Shown: positions 32,721-43,052 of the stretch, one piece after another
Numbering within the stretch: the stretch's first letter is position 1
How the letters are laid out: every line of letters begins with the position of its first letter
Assembly: GCA_905221605.1 (NCBI GenBank)
Contig: CAJNDS010000569.1
Location: 780,514 to 844,513, forward strand
Direction of reading: 5' to 3'
From: Symbiodinium natans
Taxonomy: Eukaryota > Sar > Dinophyceae > Suessiales > Symbiodiniaceae
Length of the DNA stretch: 64,000 bases
Position numbers and translations under genes: made by a program
Notes under the pieces: model-generated
The model's input: the letters and a program-made list of their open reading frames with translations, nothing else
The model's database searches: none
Told to the model about the DNA's origin: nothing

Positions 32721-32997
32721 TTTTGTTTTGTGTTTTACCTTTTTGGAGTTTTGGGGCTGCTAGCCAGAGGATGTCGGAGGTTTGCTTAGAGGCTCGGGCT
32801 TCGGGCGTTTAAACCCATTTGGCCCCGCGAGCTCTGCCGGGTTTCAGAGCTGTCCAAGCAGCCCTCATGAGCACAAACCCTAGACCCTAAACCCTAAAAC
32901 CTAAACCCGAAACCCTAAACCGTAAACCACAAACCCTAAACCCTAACCCTAAACCCTAAACCCCAAAACCCCAAAACCCTAACCCTAAGAACCTGAC

Positions 32998-33061
32998 CTG
33001 GAGGCGCTGTTCCAGGGAGTCTGCGGCTGCCTTGGCCGACGCCAGCTCCGCCTCACTCTCA
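32998..33061 (-). CDS. Coiled-coil mini-exon (gene B)
   Basis: Acceptor AAAACAG, then ESEAELASAKAAADSLEQRL and Q, then a classic donor (CAG|GTCAGG). Both edges are strong, and the heptads are clear. Confidence 0.7.
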
Positions 33062-33377
33062 CTGTTTTCTTTTTTAGGGTTTAGGGTTTAGGGTTTAGGC
33101 GGGGGTTTAGAGTCTCGGGCTTAGGGTTTAGGGGTTAAACTCCTACTACACATAAACCTGAGTTGCAATTTCATTTTGTTTGTCGGATTGTTACAAAAAA
33201 CCTACAAACCAAAAATGTAAGTTTTTTTGGGGGGGGTTCCTAAGATAGGGTCTAAGGGGCATCCTGCCTTTATATGACTGACGGGCCTGTCCGAAAAATC
33301 ATTCTGCTTCAATACTATAGGTGCCTTAAGGACTAGAAGTAGCATAAATATATATGGACCATAAAGGGATACTTTTA

Positions 33378-33476
33378 CTTAATCCCTGTTCCCCTAGGAA
33401 GAAAAAAGGATCCTTTTTGTTCATATATAAGAAAGCCCATAACCCAAAAAGTAAAAAGGATCCCTAACACTGATGG
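33378..33476. repeat. 99-bp dispersed repeat family R, copy 1
   Basis: Differs from the copy at 63632-63730 at only two positions. It contains GGATCC twice and CATATATAAGAAAGCCC. No TIR was recognised. Confidence 0.85.
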
Positions 33477-33530
33477 AGTTTAGTAACTATTCCGACTACG
33501 ATATTAAGCCCTCTTTGTTTTTTGGAAAAC

Positions 33531-33574
33531 CGGGCCGGGGCTCTGCACAGCGGGCGGCGCGACTCTGAGGAAAG
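33531..33574 (-). CDS. Possible mini-exon (gene B)
   Basis: Acceptor CTGGAAG, then FLRVAPPAVQSPGP, then donor CCG|GTTTTCC. Its phase (two bases first) fits the preceding exon (33976-34060), which ends in phase 1. Confidence 0.45.
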
Positions 33575-33975
33575 CTTCCAGATTTTCGATGGTTTAGGGT
33601 TTAGGGTTTAGGGTTTAGAGTTTAGGGTTTAGGGTTTAGGGTTTAGGGTTCAGGGTTTAGAGTTTAGGGTTCTGCCTCACTTGGGCTACGACGAGCACCA
33701 TCCGTAGATTTCGGGCACGGCCAAATAGAAGAAAGAAGGGGCAACCATGTAGGTAAATGAAGGAAAAAAGTTAAACTGTAATTATTCTACTAAATAAGGA
33801 AACCCAGCGAGTTTTAAGTTCTACCATTGGCTAAGTAAGGAACTGGCCAAAGGATGGGAAGGCTAGGCAAACCGACTTCTCATACGCAAACACAGAACCG
33901 TCCCCAAAATTCCTGACACTTCACTCCACTCGAGAATAGCCCTAAACCCTGAACCCTAAATCATAAACCCTAAAC

Positions 33976-34060
33976 CTTGCGCCTCCTGCCGCTTCACCGC
34001 ATCTTCTGCATCGTTGAGCTGTGCCTGCAGCAGCTTGGCGGCCTCCTTGGACTCCTCAGC
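33976..34060 (-). CDS. Coiled-coil mini-exon (gene B), donor in the heptamer
   Basis: Acceptor TTCAATCCAG, then AEESKEAAKLLQAQLNDAED and AVKRQEAQ, ending in phase 1 at CAAG|GTTTAGGGTTT. The acceptor is strong and the donor is the telomere-like repeat itself. It joins the exon at 34506-34604 in phase 0. Confidence 0.75.
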
Positions 34061-34505
34061 CTGGATTGAAAGATGGGATTCGGATGGGGGTTTGGGGCGT
34101 AGGGTTTAGGGTTTAGGATTTAGGGTTTATAGGGCCAGGGTTTAGGGTTTGGGGTTTAGGGCTTCAGGTTTATAAGGTTTGGGGGGGGATTGGTGAATCT
34201 GGGTTGTCGGCGTGCCGAAGCTCAACGGCCAAAAACCTGAAACCCTAAGCCCTTTTTCTTGCATGAAGGCCTCTGAGACGCTAAGGGTTTAGGGTTTAGG
34301 GTTTAGGGTAAGCCCTTTTGCATCCGGACTTGGAAGTTGCGGCTCTCAATGCACAGCACATGCCCTAAACCTTGTTTTGCACCCCTCAAACCTCACAGGA
34401 GATCACGTAAGCTTATAAAGGGGCCATAAGGGAATACGATTCCCTAAACCCTAAACCCTAAACCCTAAACCCTAAGCCCTAAGCCCTAAACCCTAAACCC
34501 TAAAC

Positions 34506-34604
34506 CGACCCCTTTCGTAGGCCAGCGGCTTCCTTCTCGGCCGCCGCCTTGGCGGACTCGCTGGCAGCGTTGGCTTCCTTGGCTTCCGCCAGCCTCGGCC
34601 GCGT
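34506..34604 (-). CDS. Coiled-coil mini-exon (gene B)
   Basis: Acceptor TCCCGAAG, 33 codons in phase 0 containing LAEAKEANAASESAKAAAEK and then EAAGLRK, with donor TCG|GTTTAGGG inside the heptamer. It joins in phase to 33976-34060. Confidence 0.75.
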
Positions 34605-34635
34605 CTTCGGGATGAGAAATGGAACTTGGGGAACA

Positions 34636-34725
34636 GGGTTTATAGGGTTGATAGGGTTGATAGGGTTTATAGGGTTTATGGGGCTTATGGTGTTTATAGG
34701 GTTTACAGGGTTTAGTCTCGTATGG
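34636..34725. repeat. Variant GGGTTGATA / GGGTTTATA repeat
   Basis: About eight units of nine bases, a derivative of the heptamer. The Asn-Pro-Ile and Gly-Leu-Ile repeat ORFs across it are artefacts. Confidence 0.8.
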
Positions 34726-35181
34726 GCTATTCGGGCCCCAAACACAAAGTTTCAGAACCCTAAACCCTAAACCCTAAACCCTAGACCCTCAAGAATCTAA
34801 ACGTTCTTAGCAGCAGCCCTAAGCATCTTCAGTGCTTCAGGGCGTCCATGGGTAGACGTCCACCCGATCAGAGGTCTTTTGTAAGCTTACACATATACAT
34901 ACCTATACATGTATGAACCAGGAAAATACCTTTTTGTAGGTTACCTCCAGGAATAACCTTTTTGTAGGTCACCCCCAGGAAAAGCAACTGCCAAGCAACA
35001 ACCTACGGCAAAGATGTGGATTTAGTGGTTCCTTGGTTCCTTGGTTCCTTCGCCGTCGCAAGGCCCCCATCTAAACCCTAAATACCCTATAATACTCTAT
35101 AAAACTTAAACCCTAAACCCCGAACCCTAAACCCTGAACCCTGAACCCTAAACCCTAAACCCTAAACCCTAAACCCTAAAC

Positions 35182-35282
35182 CCTATCCGAAGGCTGCCCA
35201 GCAGCTGCGAGGTCGTGAGTGCAGCGGTCTCCTCAGAGGCCTGGAGGGCCTTCTCCAGCTCCGCGGTGCGGTCCTGCAGCTC
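35182..35282 (-). CDS. Coiled-coil mini-exon (gene B)
   Basis: Acceptor TATCCGAAG, then ELQDRTAELEKALQASEETA and ALTTSQLLGSLR, then a donor at or next to the heptamer (AGG|GTTTAGGG, or GA earlier). Regular leucine heptads. Confidence 0.7.
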
Positions 35283-36155
35283 CTTCGGATAAAGCAGGGG
35301 GTTTAGGGTTTAGGGTTTAGGGCTAGGGTTTAGGGTTAGGGCTTAGGGTTTAGGCTATTGGGGTTTAAGGTTTAAGGGTTAGGTTGGCTTTAGGGTTTGG
35401 CAGCTGCCGAGGGGCACCCCCCCCTCACAGGTAAGAGGGGCCCTGTGTTGGCTTAGGGCAGAACTACTACTTGCTTAAGAACCTAGAAAAAATATTCTTC
35501 CACATAGGGACTATTATTTTTGTTCTTCTTTTGGTGTTCTTAAGCAAAGGTTCTTAAGCAAACAGGAGAGAAGTCCCTTAGAGGGGGTCCAAATATTTCA
35601 GAGGGGTTCCAGAAGGCCGAAGAAGCCTTGGGCCCCCCACACATAAAAACAAAAACGCAATAACTCGGTTTTGGGCTCTAGGGTTAGGGTTTCGGGTTTA
35701 GGGCTCAGGGTTTAGGAGTTCGGGCCACTCCCTATTAAGTACTGTTACATCCCGAGCTTAGGGCTTGGGGCGGATGCCGAAACATCTGAGGACACCGAGC
35801 CCACACCAGGCCAACTCTTGACCCCCGAACTTCAAGCCACGACAGAAGTATTTCTCAAAATGGGGCCGGGGGGGGGGGGGTACTCTTTCATGCTTTCACC
35901 ACAAGACTATAGTCCTAGTAGTAGACACCTCCCAAAAGAGGCACATTCTTTTCGGTTTTTGGGTCCTTCCCAAGACCCTTTACAGTAGGCGCATCGAACC
36001 CTATTATCCCCAAACCCTAAACCCTTTTTGAGCAACGGACTTTGGAGGCTGCCGGCAAACATGAAACTTCTTAGAAGTCACATCACGCAAAACATCACGT
36101 AAACTGTTCTTTCTATGCACCCATATCACCATGAGGAAGCACACGTGAATTAAAG

Positions 36156-36330
36156 ACCCTAAACCCTAAACCCTAAACCCTAAACCCTGAACCCTAAACC
36201 TAAACCCTTTTTAAGACTGGAACTGAGGCCAGGGCAGCATCCATCCAAACCCTAAACCCTAAACCCTAAACCCTAAACCCTAAACCCTAAACCCTAAACC
36301 CTAAACCCTAAACCCTAAACCCTAAACCCT
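36156..36330. repeat. Two telomere-like CCCTAAA arrays
   Basis: About six units at 36156-36205 and about twelve at 36248-36330, separated by a short unique piece. Confidence 0.85.
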
Positions 36331-36372
36331 ACATCTTCAGAGAGTCCAAGCACAAGTCTGCCCCCCTGGCTC

Positions 36373-36414
36373 CTGCAGCTGCGCGGTGAGCTGCGCCAAG
36401 GTGTCCTGGGTCTC
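36373..36414 (-). CDS. Coiled-coil mini-exon (gene B)
   Basis: Acceptor AAGGCTTCAG, then ETQDTLAQLTAQLQ. The donor is uncertain; CAG|GAGCC would be a GA donor. Confidence 0.6.
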
Positions 36415-36595
36415 CTGAAGCCTTGGACGACAGGAGCTGGGGCTGAGAGGGCGACACAAGCGCCTTGGCGACAAAGCAAGGAGAACCCCTAGGGTTTTGG
36501 GGGTTTGGGGTTTAGGGTTGAGAGCTTAGGGATTAGGCTTCAGGGTGCAGGGTTTAACCCTGACCCCTAAACCCAACCTGACCCCTAAACCCAAC

Positions 36596-36742
36596 CACAG
36601 CTGCCGGGACTCGAGGAGTGCTCGACCCAAGGAGTGTTGAGCCAGAAGCCCCCCCGGGAGTGGTGTTTGTGGCTCATCGAAGCCCATCCGCAAGTTCTGG
36701 ACTACGCGGTGGTCGAAGGTGACATGCAGAGATTTTATGGGG
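36596..36742 (-). CDS. Larger exon (gene B), not coiled coil
   Basis: Acceptor TTTTCTAAG, then PIKSLHVTFDHRVVQNLRMG, FDEPQTPLPGGLLAQHSLGR and ALLESRQLW, ending at a GT donor (TG|GTTGGG). The composition is that of a globular protein. Family not recognised. Confidence 0.55.
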
Positions 36743-36780
36743 CTTAGAAAACCTCAGGGCCCCGGCCTGACACCCGACTT

Positions 36781-36822
36781 TTTTTTTTTCTTTGGGGGGG
36801 GGGGGGGGGGGGGGAGGGAGGG
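36781..36822. repeat. Poly-T and poly-G tracts
   Basis: A T run followed by about 20 G. It acts as a likely polypyrimidine-like region on the minus strand, but is too far from the exon to be decisive. Confidence 0.8.
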
Positions 36823-37084
36823 CGGGAGAGAGGAGCGAGAGAGCTTTCATTGCAGAGCACACCGCGCATGCATATGTTTGCAAAGGCCATCTCTTTGAAA
36901 CACCCAGCCAACGACCGAGGCTGCAACTAATCATGGGTACAGGGCGTGCGTGTGTGTATACATATATATGGTACCCCCCCCTCCCGGGACCTACCTTTTT
37001 TAAAGCTTGTATTGCTCAGGTTGGTCTCGTGGGGTTTGGGAGAGATTAAAAAAAATATAATATAATATTAATGAGGCTCCTGGA

Positions 37085-37600
37085 GGGGGCAATTTCAAAT
37101 GCCCCTTGGATCCGAAATTTTCTAAGTACAAAGGGTGCCCCTGTACTTTGTCTCCCGGGCCCCCGGGGGCCACTTTAAAGTACTTTAAAGTGGCCCTGGA
37201 TCCAAGATCCAAGATCCAAGATTCCCCAAAAAGTTTTTTTAGAATCTTGGATCTTGGATCTTGGATCCAGGACCACTTTAAAGTACTTTAAAGTGGCCCC
37301 TGGGGGCCCAAATCGTCTAAATGGTGCCCCTGTACTTTGTCTCTCGGGGCCCCCGGGGGGCACTTTAAAGTACTTTAAAGTGCCCTCTGGGGGCCCAAAT
37401 CGTCTAAGTACAAACGGTGTCCCTGTACTTTGTCTCCCGGGGCCCCCGGGGGCCACTTTAAAGTACTTTAAAGTGGCCCTGGATCCAAGATCCAAGATTC
37501 CCCAAAAAGTTTTTTTTTGGCATCTTGGATCTTGGATCTTGGATCCAGGGCCACGTTAATGTACTTTGAAGTATCCCCTGGGGGGCAATTCGTCTAAGGA
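37085..37600. repeat. Nested palindrome array
   Basis: Five copies of a palindrome (CCACTTTAAAGT followed by its own reverse complement) at 37170-37193, 37273-37296, 37360-37383, 37453-37476 and a decayed one at 37551-37574. Each is flanked by CCCCGGGGGCC-like arms. Between copies lie GATCCAAGATCC runs facing GGATCTTGGATC runs and CTAAGTACAAACGG spacers. The ORFs on both strands (TLKYFKV repeats) are by-products of the palindromes. Confidence 0.85.
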
Positions 37601-37699
37601 GAGAGGCTCTGGGCGCCATAATCCTCAACATTTCAATTGTACAGCAACTCGATACCTGCACTCAGGTCGTAACCTTCAATCTTTCAACCAAGACAGCAA

Positions 37700-39600
37700 A
37701 AAGGATTGCCCCTCCCTCCCCCTCCCTCCCTCTCCTGTCCGCTCCGCTCCGCTGCACTCTCTGGTCGTTTGTTAAGGGCTTGTTCAAGGCTGATAATTGA
37801 AACCTTATCGGTTAAGGGATTAGGGTTTGAACCAGAAGGCCCGAAACTCTATAGGATTTAACCCCTAAGCCTTAAAGCCTATAGGGTTTAGGCTCAAACC
37901 TTAAACCCTAAACCTTTTAATCATACATAGGGTTTGAAGGTTAAGCAATTAGACTTAATCCTTAATCGTAACCCTTTAAACCCCATAGTGAAGATCTTAA
38001 GGTTTAAGGTTTTAGGTTTAGGCATGTAAAAATAAGCCGGCAAGTAAACCTACACCCTTGGCCTTAAAGCCCTGGGGTTAAGGGGGTTAAGGTTTAGAGG
38101 TAGAGTTTAAACCCACGTGTTTAAGGCCTAGGCATTTACACGTTGACCCTAAACTCTTTAGGTTCAGAGCCCGAAAACCTTGTAGGACGCGAAAAGGTTC
38201 AACGGTGTTAAGCCTATAGGCGCTGATGGTATATTTGCCCAGGCCTTAGGTTGTTTGAACCATTTAGCCCTATAGGGCTGGGCTAAAGGTTTAAGGCTTT
38301 TCAGGGTGTATCTCTAGAACCCTCACGGGGTTAGCCCTCTAGGGGGTACATCCTACAGGGTAAAAAGTCTAGGGTTTAAGATTCAAGCATTGCCTGTAGA
38401 ATCAGAACCTTACGAACCTCCAGGGCTTGGGGCATAAACCCCTAAACCTTAAATCCCATAGGGTTATGCCTATGTTCGTAGGGCTTGCCTCCTGTGGAAA
38501 TGCAGAGAGAACACAGTATACGTACTCACATCATGTATGTACACGGGGTATATGTCTTGTAAATCAAATACAGATGATGGAGAAGGAAAGATGGCAAGTC
38601 TAGAATCATAAGACTAGGAAGTATTCGAGTGCATAGGGTGATGCGAAAAGTCATTTACAGTAAGTGTGGGGGACGTGAAAAAATACTGTGAGCAATTATC
38701 CTATCCCGCTCACCACCCTTAATGTTTCCCGCAGTCCAAAGCAACCGGGTATCAAGTCCGTACTATTTGAATTTCACATTAAAGGGTCATACCCTAAAAC
38801 GTTGTCATTTGGAAGTCGTTCAGCTTAACGTCTGATAAGAACCTGTTGGGCTTCAAATTCATATTTAAACCAAATTGCTAATAACAGCCTACACCTTAAG
38901 TGAACTTCCTCTGAGAAGTCTTCTGGCCTCGTTCGTAATAGTAATAGAAAAAAATAAATTCTAAGACTACCCTGTCCAATCCTCCTCTGGGCCTCGTTCG
39001 CATGTGGGTTGGCTTCGATGTTTAAATTTGAATTGCACACCTTCTGCAATCCTCTTACGGGGCCTGACAAAACAAGATGTCATTAGATCCTATATTCAGA
39101 GGTCACAGCCTGAAACCCCCTCATCTGGGCTTGCTTCGTAAGTTATTGAAAAAATGAGCTGAGAAAAGAAGGCCACGCACTAGGAAATTATCGTCTGGGC
39201 TATGTTTGTGAGTAAACCGAATTTTAACAAGTACATTAACTGGCCACAGCCCAAGACATCCTTGGTATGGGAAATACATCTAGTTAACTTAGTTAACCGT
39301 ATATTAAAGACCACACGGTATCACATCCTCCTCTGTCCCCCTATTCGCATAGAAATTTATTTGGAATTTTAAGTTCTAAGGCCACACCCTGAGACATTCT
39401 CATCCGAACTTCGTTTGTAATTCAACTTGATGGATTAGAACTTCAGAAAAACTAACCAACAACACTCGAAAAGGTAGGTCCCGGGAGGGGGGGGTAGCAT
39501 ATATATATATATATATGATGTACAATAGATAAAAGAATCATATGACTGACGTCTATCAATGACAAGAATCGTCATTGTATATTGCTATTATGACCATTAG
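37700..39600. other. Exon-free AT-richer stretch
   Basis: 37.77-38.5 kb has decayed heptamer-like text (GGTTTAAGG, CCTTAAACC). 38.5-39.6 kb is AT-rich unique sequence without any supported exon. Confidence 0.5.
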
Positions 39601-39699
39601 TGTTGTTGCTATTCATAATTATATATACAAAACGGGGGACTGTGGGCGTGCACTTTCTCTGCCTTTTGTCGCTGTTTAAGAACTAAAAAAACCCCAGTA

Positions 39700-40115
39700 G
39701 CAACAATATTTCTAGACTCTCCAGTCCCACGGATAACTAAAAACCTCAAAAAATCAAACACTAATTCGGGACTCTCCACCAAAACCGTACGGAAAATCGT
39801 ACGGAAAACCAAAAAAACCAAAAGAACCAAAAAAACCAAAAGAACCAAAAAAAACAATATTTCAGGACTCTTCCAGCAGATGGCCTAATTTCAAAGAGTC
39901 CCTGAAAATTGGTTTTTTTGGTTCTTTTGGTTTTTTTGGTTCTTTTGGTTTTTTGGTTCTTTTGGTTCTTTTGGTTCTTTTGGTTTTTTTGGTTCTTTTG
40001 GTTCTTTTGGTTCTTTTGTTTTTTTTGGTTTTTTGGTTTTCCGTACAGATTTGGAGAGTCCTGAAATATTGTTTTTTTTCGTTTTCCGTGAGAATTTTGT
40101 GGAGAATCCTGAAAT
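39700..40115. repeat. Large GGTTCTTTT fold-back
   Basis: AACCAAAAGAACC units at 39799-39860 face GGTTCTTTTGGTT units at 39910-40045 across a loop of about 50 bases. Outer parts also pair: TCCACCAAAACCGTACGG with TTTTCCGTACAGATTTGGAG, and GACTCT with AGAGTCCTGAAATATT. ORFs here are low-complexity. Confidence 0.75.
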
Positions 40116-41463
40116 ATATCTGTTTGGCTGTTATGTTCTTTTTGCGAATTTTGGCTTTTCGTGTAGTCTTTTTGTGTTTTTGTGCGTTTGTGGTTTTTTC
40201 GTGCTTTTCCGTACTGCCTTTCCTTCCTGAGCCCCCCCTTTCCCTCTAAGAAAATTGTGCTTTTCTACGCGTTTCTGTGCAAATTGTGCTTTTCTAGGCA
40301 TCGTATATAGAGAGTACTGTAATTAATGGGTACATGAATAGGTTAGTTTCATATTCAAGTGGCATGTAAAGAGCGTTTGAGCATTGGTTCTGCCACCAAA
40401 CCCCACATTCCCATGCTCAGTGCTATAGCCTTTACTGGGTGGATGATATGGTTCTTGGAAATTTGTGCTTTTCAAGGCTTTTCTATGTAAATTGTACTTG
40501 TCTAAGCAAATATAGTATATAAATGGTATTTCATTAGTACGTATTTGAATTAGTTTTCTGTAGTCCAGTACCATTTACTGAGCATTATGTCATATTCTGT
40601 GTATAATCAATAAATCTTGTACTCACCCAATAGTTGAAGATTCACTGACTGCTAGATTGGTAGAATCAGCATGTAATGAGTATTGCATGGTTGGGCTATA
40701 TTTTGCCGAGTAGAAGCAACATTTGTCTGGAAGCAGGTTTGTTGCCTAGAGTTATTTGCTTAAACAGTTGCTTTATTTCTCTAGAGAGACTTTAAAACCC
40801 CCAAATCCAAACTTCACCAGAAGTTCCCCTGAAAAGCTTGCATTTCGGGATGTTTTTTGCGTTTGTGAATTTACTTGTGCTGTGACCTTTGTGAGGCAAC
40901 AACCACTTTACTATGAGAATTGTGCATTTAAAGCCTGTCTCTTTTCAGGCATCGCGCATCAGTAGTCTTTAACTAGTACTTCAGTAGCATTGGTTGCATT
41001 ACTACGAAACTCAAGCCGCTTCTATTTCAATTAGTGTCTAGTGCGTACTTTACTTGTACAAAAACAGTCTTTAAAATTGAATTTATTTAGTCAATAGTCA
41101 GCTATATACTAAGTGCTGCAGTAGTTAAACTCGCATAGGGCGAACGTTTTGTATAAAATACATTGAATATTTCATTCATGCGCAACAACAAAGTACTTCA
41201 GTGGACTTTCCGTATGGTATTTGATTAATACTTTGCCTTGCGAACCTACAATATCCAATAAAACAAAATTCTTTGCCCTTCGTTGCCAAGATAAATTAAC
41301 ACATACAAACTACAAAGCCAGCATTGCCCTGTCAAGATTCAAAACATAGAGTAGCCCCAATGCTGGCTTATCGGAGCCTGTGAGGTGGGTGTCCCAATTG
41401 TCCCAATAGCTGTCCTTCATTTCCCGGTGCTCAAATATGCGATTTTAGGATTCGTTCTTCTGA

Positions 41464-41765
41464 CTATACTGAGAAAAGCTGAAGCAAGGGTAGGTCGTTG
41501 GGAGGCGGGACCGACACCATTCCCACAGGACGATCGCACTTGACAGGTCGTGTCTCTTGTCCCTTGAGTTTTTGACCTGCTACTTGACCAACAGCCTCAT
41601 CGAAAGTGAATTCTCCGTCTTGTCCTCCTAGTTCACGAACTGAGCCAGGTATAGACTCACCTGGATATCTTGCCATAGCCCAAAACACTGGGATACTCAC
41701 TTGATCTGAAAAGCTGTTTCGATGTGATCAAGGCCTGGCATGAAGCGTAGTAGCACTTCATTCAT
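41464..41765 (-). CDS. Small gene inside the 39.6-41.9 kb element
   Basis: ATG at 41765 starts NEVLLRFMPGLDHIETAFQI, and the following exon reads YPGESIPGSVRELGGQDGEF, then TFDEAVGQVAGQKLKGQETR and on to a stop at 41464. The first part (41701-41765) runs into TGA unless a 32-nt intron (41669-41700, GTGAGT...CAAG) is removed, which keeps the frame. Total about 89 residues. Alternatively the second block alone is a longer ORF with a non-ATG start. No family recognised. The start lies about 115 bases inside the right inverted end. Confidence 0.45.
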
Positions 41766-41901
41766 AGCATGTTCTCACATAAATAACGAAAAGGCAATTT
41801 CATAATTAAGATAAGAGAGATCACCACCTCAAGATTGAACGATAGTTCTCAAGTACGAGAGAGTAAAAAAAACAGAAAAAAGTGCACGCCCACAGTCCCC
41901 C

Positions 41902-42500
41902 GGACTCTATATATACATATAAGAACAAGATTAATAACGACAATAAGTCTTCATATTTAAGTTGTCACTACACACATCTGGAATCCGAGGAGCTGCGTCT
42001 CGAGGTCGGCTTTAGCTGTGCAGCAGGTAGTCGTCGCTGCCCGGGACTCCTAGAGGCTTCCCCTTAAGGTGCGGCAACCCTATGAAACCTATGAAGGCGT
42101 GGGTTTAGGGTGTAGGGCTAGGGTTTAGGGCTTAGGGTGTAGTGTTTAGAAACCTGTGAGACCATGAAGCCCTAAGCCCACAACTCCACCCAAACCCTCC
42201 CGCCCCAAAAAACCCAGATACTTCTAAAGCCCCTGCGAAACATGGGAGAACCTTCCCAAAACCTTGAGACCTCAACCACCCGCCCTCCCTTTGTCCATTC
42301 CTAAAGCTCCAACTCCCCTCCCCCCCCCAACAAAAAAAAACAAAAAGCAACAACTTAGAATGAACAAAACAACAAACACATGCATATCCAACATAAAATA
42401 TGCAAAATGAACATAAACATAAATATGGAAAACAAATATATATATATATGTATATATATATATACATAGATCTCTCTCTCTGTATATATAACAGAAGAAA
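41902..42500. other. Intron-like stretch without a gene
   Basis: Contains GTTTAGGG variants near 42100-42150 and an AT/GTATATA microsatellite with a CT run at 42430-42490. No exon was supported. Confidence 0.5.
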
Positions 42501-42509
42501 AGGCACAAC

Positions 42510-42569
42510 CGCGTCCTCGAGCTGCTCCGACAGTGCCGTGGCCGCCTCCTTGGATGCACGGAGCTCTTC
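42510..42569 (-). CDS. Coiled-coil mini-exon (gene B)
   Basis: Acceptor TTGTCTGCCCAG, then EELRASKEAATALSEQLEDA, then a GT donor (GCG|GTTGTG). 20 codons, phase 0 at both ends, strong splice sites. It joins the exon at 42819-42950 in phase 0. Confidence 0.75.
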
Positions 42570-42818
42570 CTGGGCAGACAAGAAGGGGGCTTCCGGAAGT
42601 GGGGTTTAGGGTTTAGGGTTTTGGGGTCCCTTGAAGGGGATTCTGCTCTATTTGGGATAGAAAACGGGGACCTCTAAGGTGTCCCCCCCCCCCCCCCAAG
42701 GGCAAGGTTTAGGAAATCCGGCTTTGGGAGTTTAAGGCTTAGGGTTTAGGACTTTCCGGCTTTGGGAGCTTAGGGTTTTTTAGGGTTTGCGGGGTTTGTA
42801 GGGTTTCGACTCTCACAC

Positions 42819-42950
42819 CTCGCACGAAGCAGGCAAGGCTTCAAATCCGTCCACGCTTCTTTTCTTGAGTGAGGGGCTGCAGTGCACTATGACTTTGCCC
42901 TGGGACGCTACTCTGCCCTCTGATTTGCTGGCAGCTTTGCCCTTCTGTTG
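42819..42950 (-). CDS. 5' region exon of gene B
   Basis: Open frame with QKGKAASKSEGRVASQGKVI, then SLKKRSVDGFEALPASCE, ending at a good donor (GAG|GTGTGAGAG). The 5' edge and start codon are not determined. The donor region GCCTTGCCTGCTTCGTG recurs at the exon ending near 45166. It starts shortly after the stop of the antenna gene. Confidence 0.55.
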
Positions 42951-43052
42951 GCCAGGACTCCAATCGACCCATCATCACTGCCCACACCATACCCTATGTT
43001 CAGCTTACGTCGGTCGGCTACTAGGCTAGCTAGCAAGAAACCGAAAGCCCGC

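Larger units (their letters stand above)
39634..41901. mobile_element. 2.27-kb element with perfect inverted ends
   Basis: A 23-bp sequence beginning GGGGGACTGTGGGCGTGCAC at 39634-39656 is repeated exactly in inverted orientation at 41879-41901. Outside both ends lies AT-rich TATATA sequence. The interior is AT-rich, contains a fold-back (39.7-40.1 kb) and a small minus-strand gene near the right end. No transposase was recognised, so it is a non-autonomous DNA transposon candidate. Confidence 0.6.

Noticed and set aside
37175-37559. ORFs of about 100 codons on both strands with TLKYFKV repeats
   Set aside because: The same peptide appears on both strands because the DNA is palindromic; there is no splice or start context.
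39953-40249. 98-codon Leu/Val/Phe-rich ORF, possible membrane protein
   Set aside because: It is the translation of the GGTTCTTTT simple repeat.
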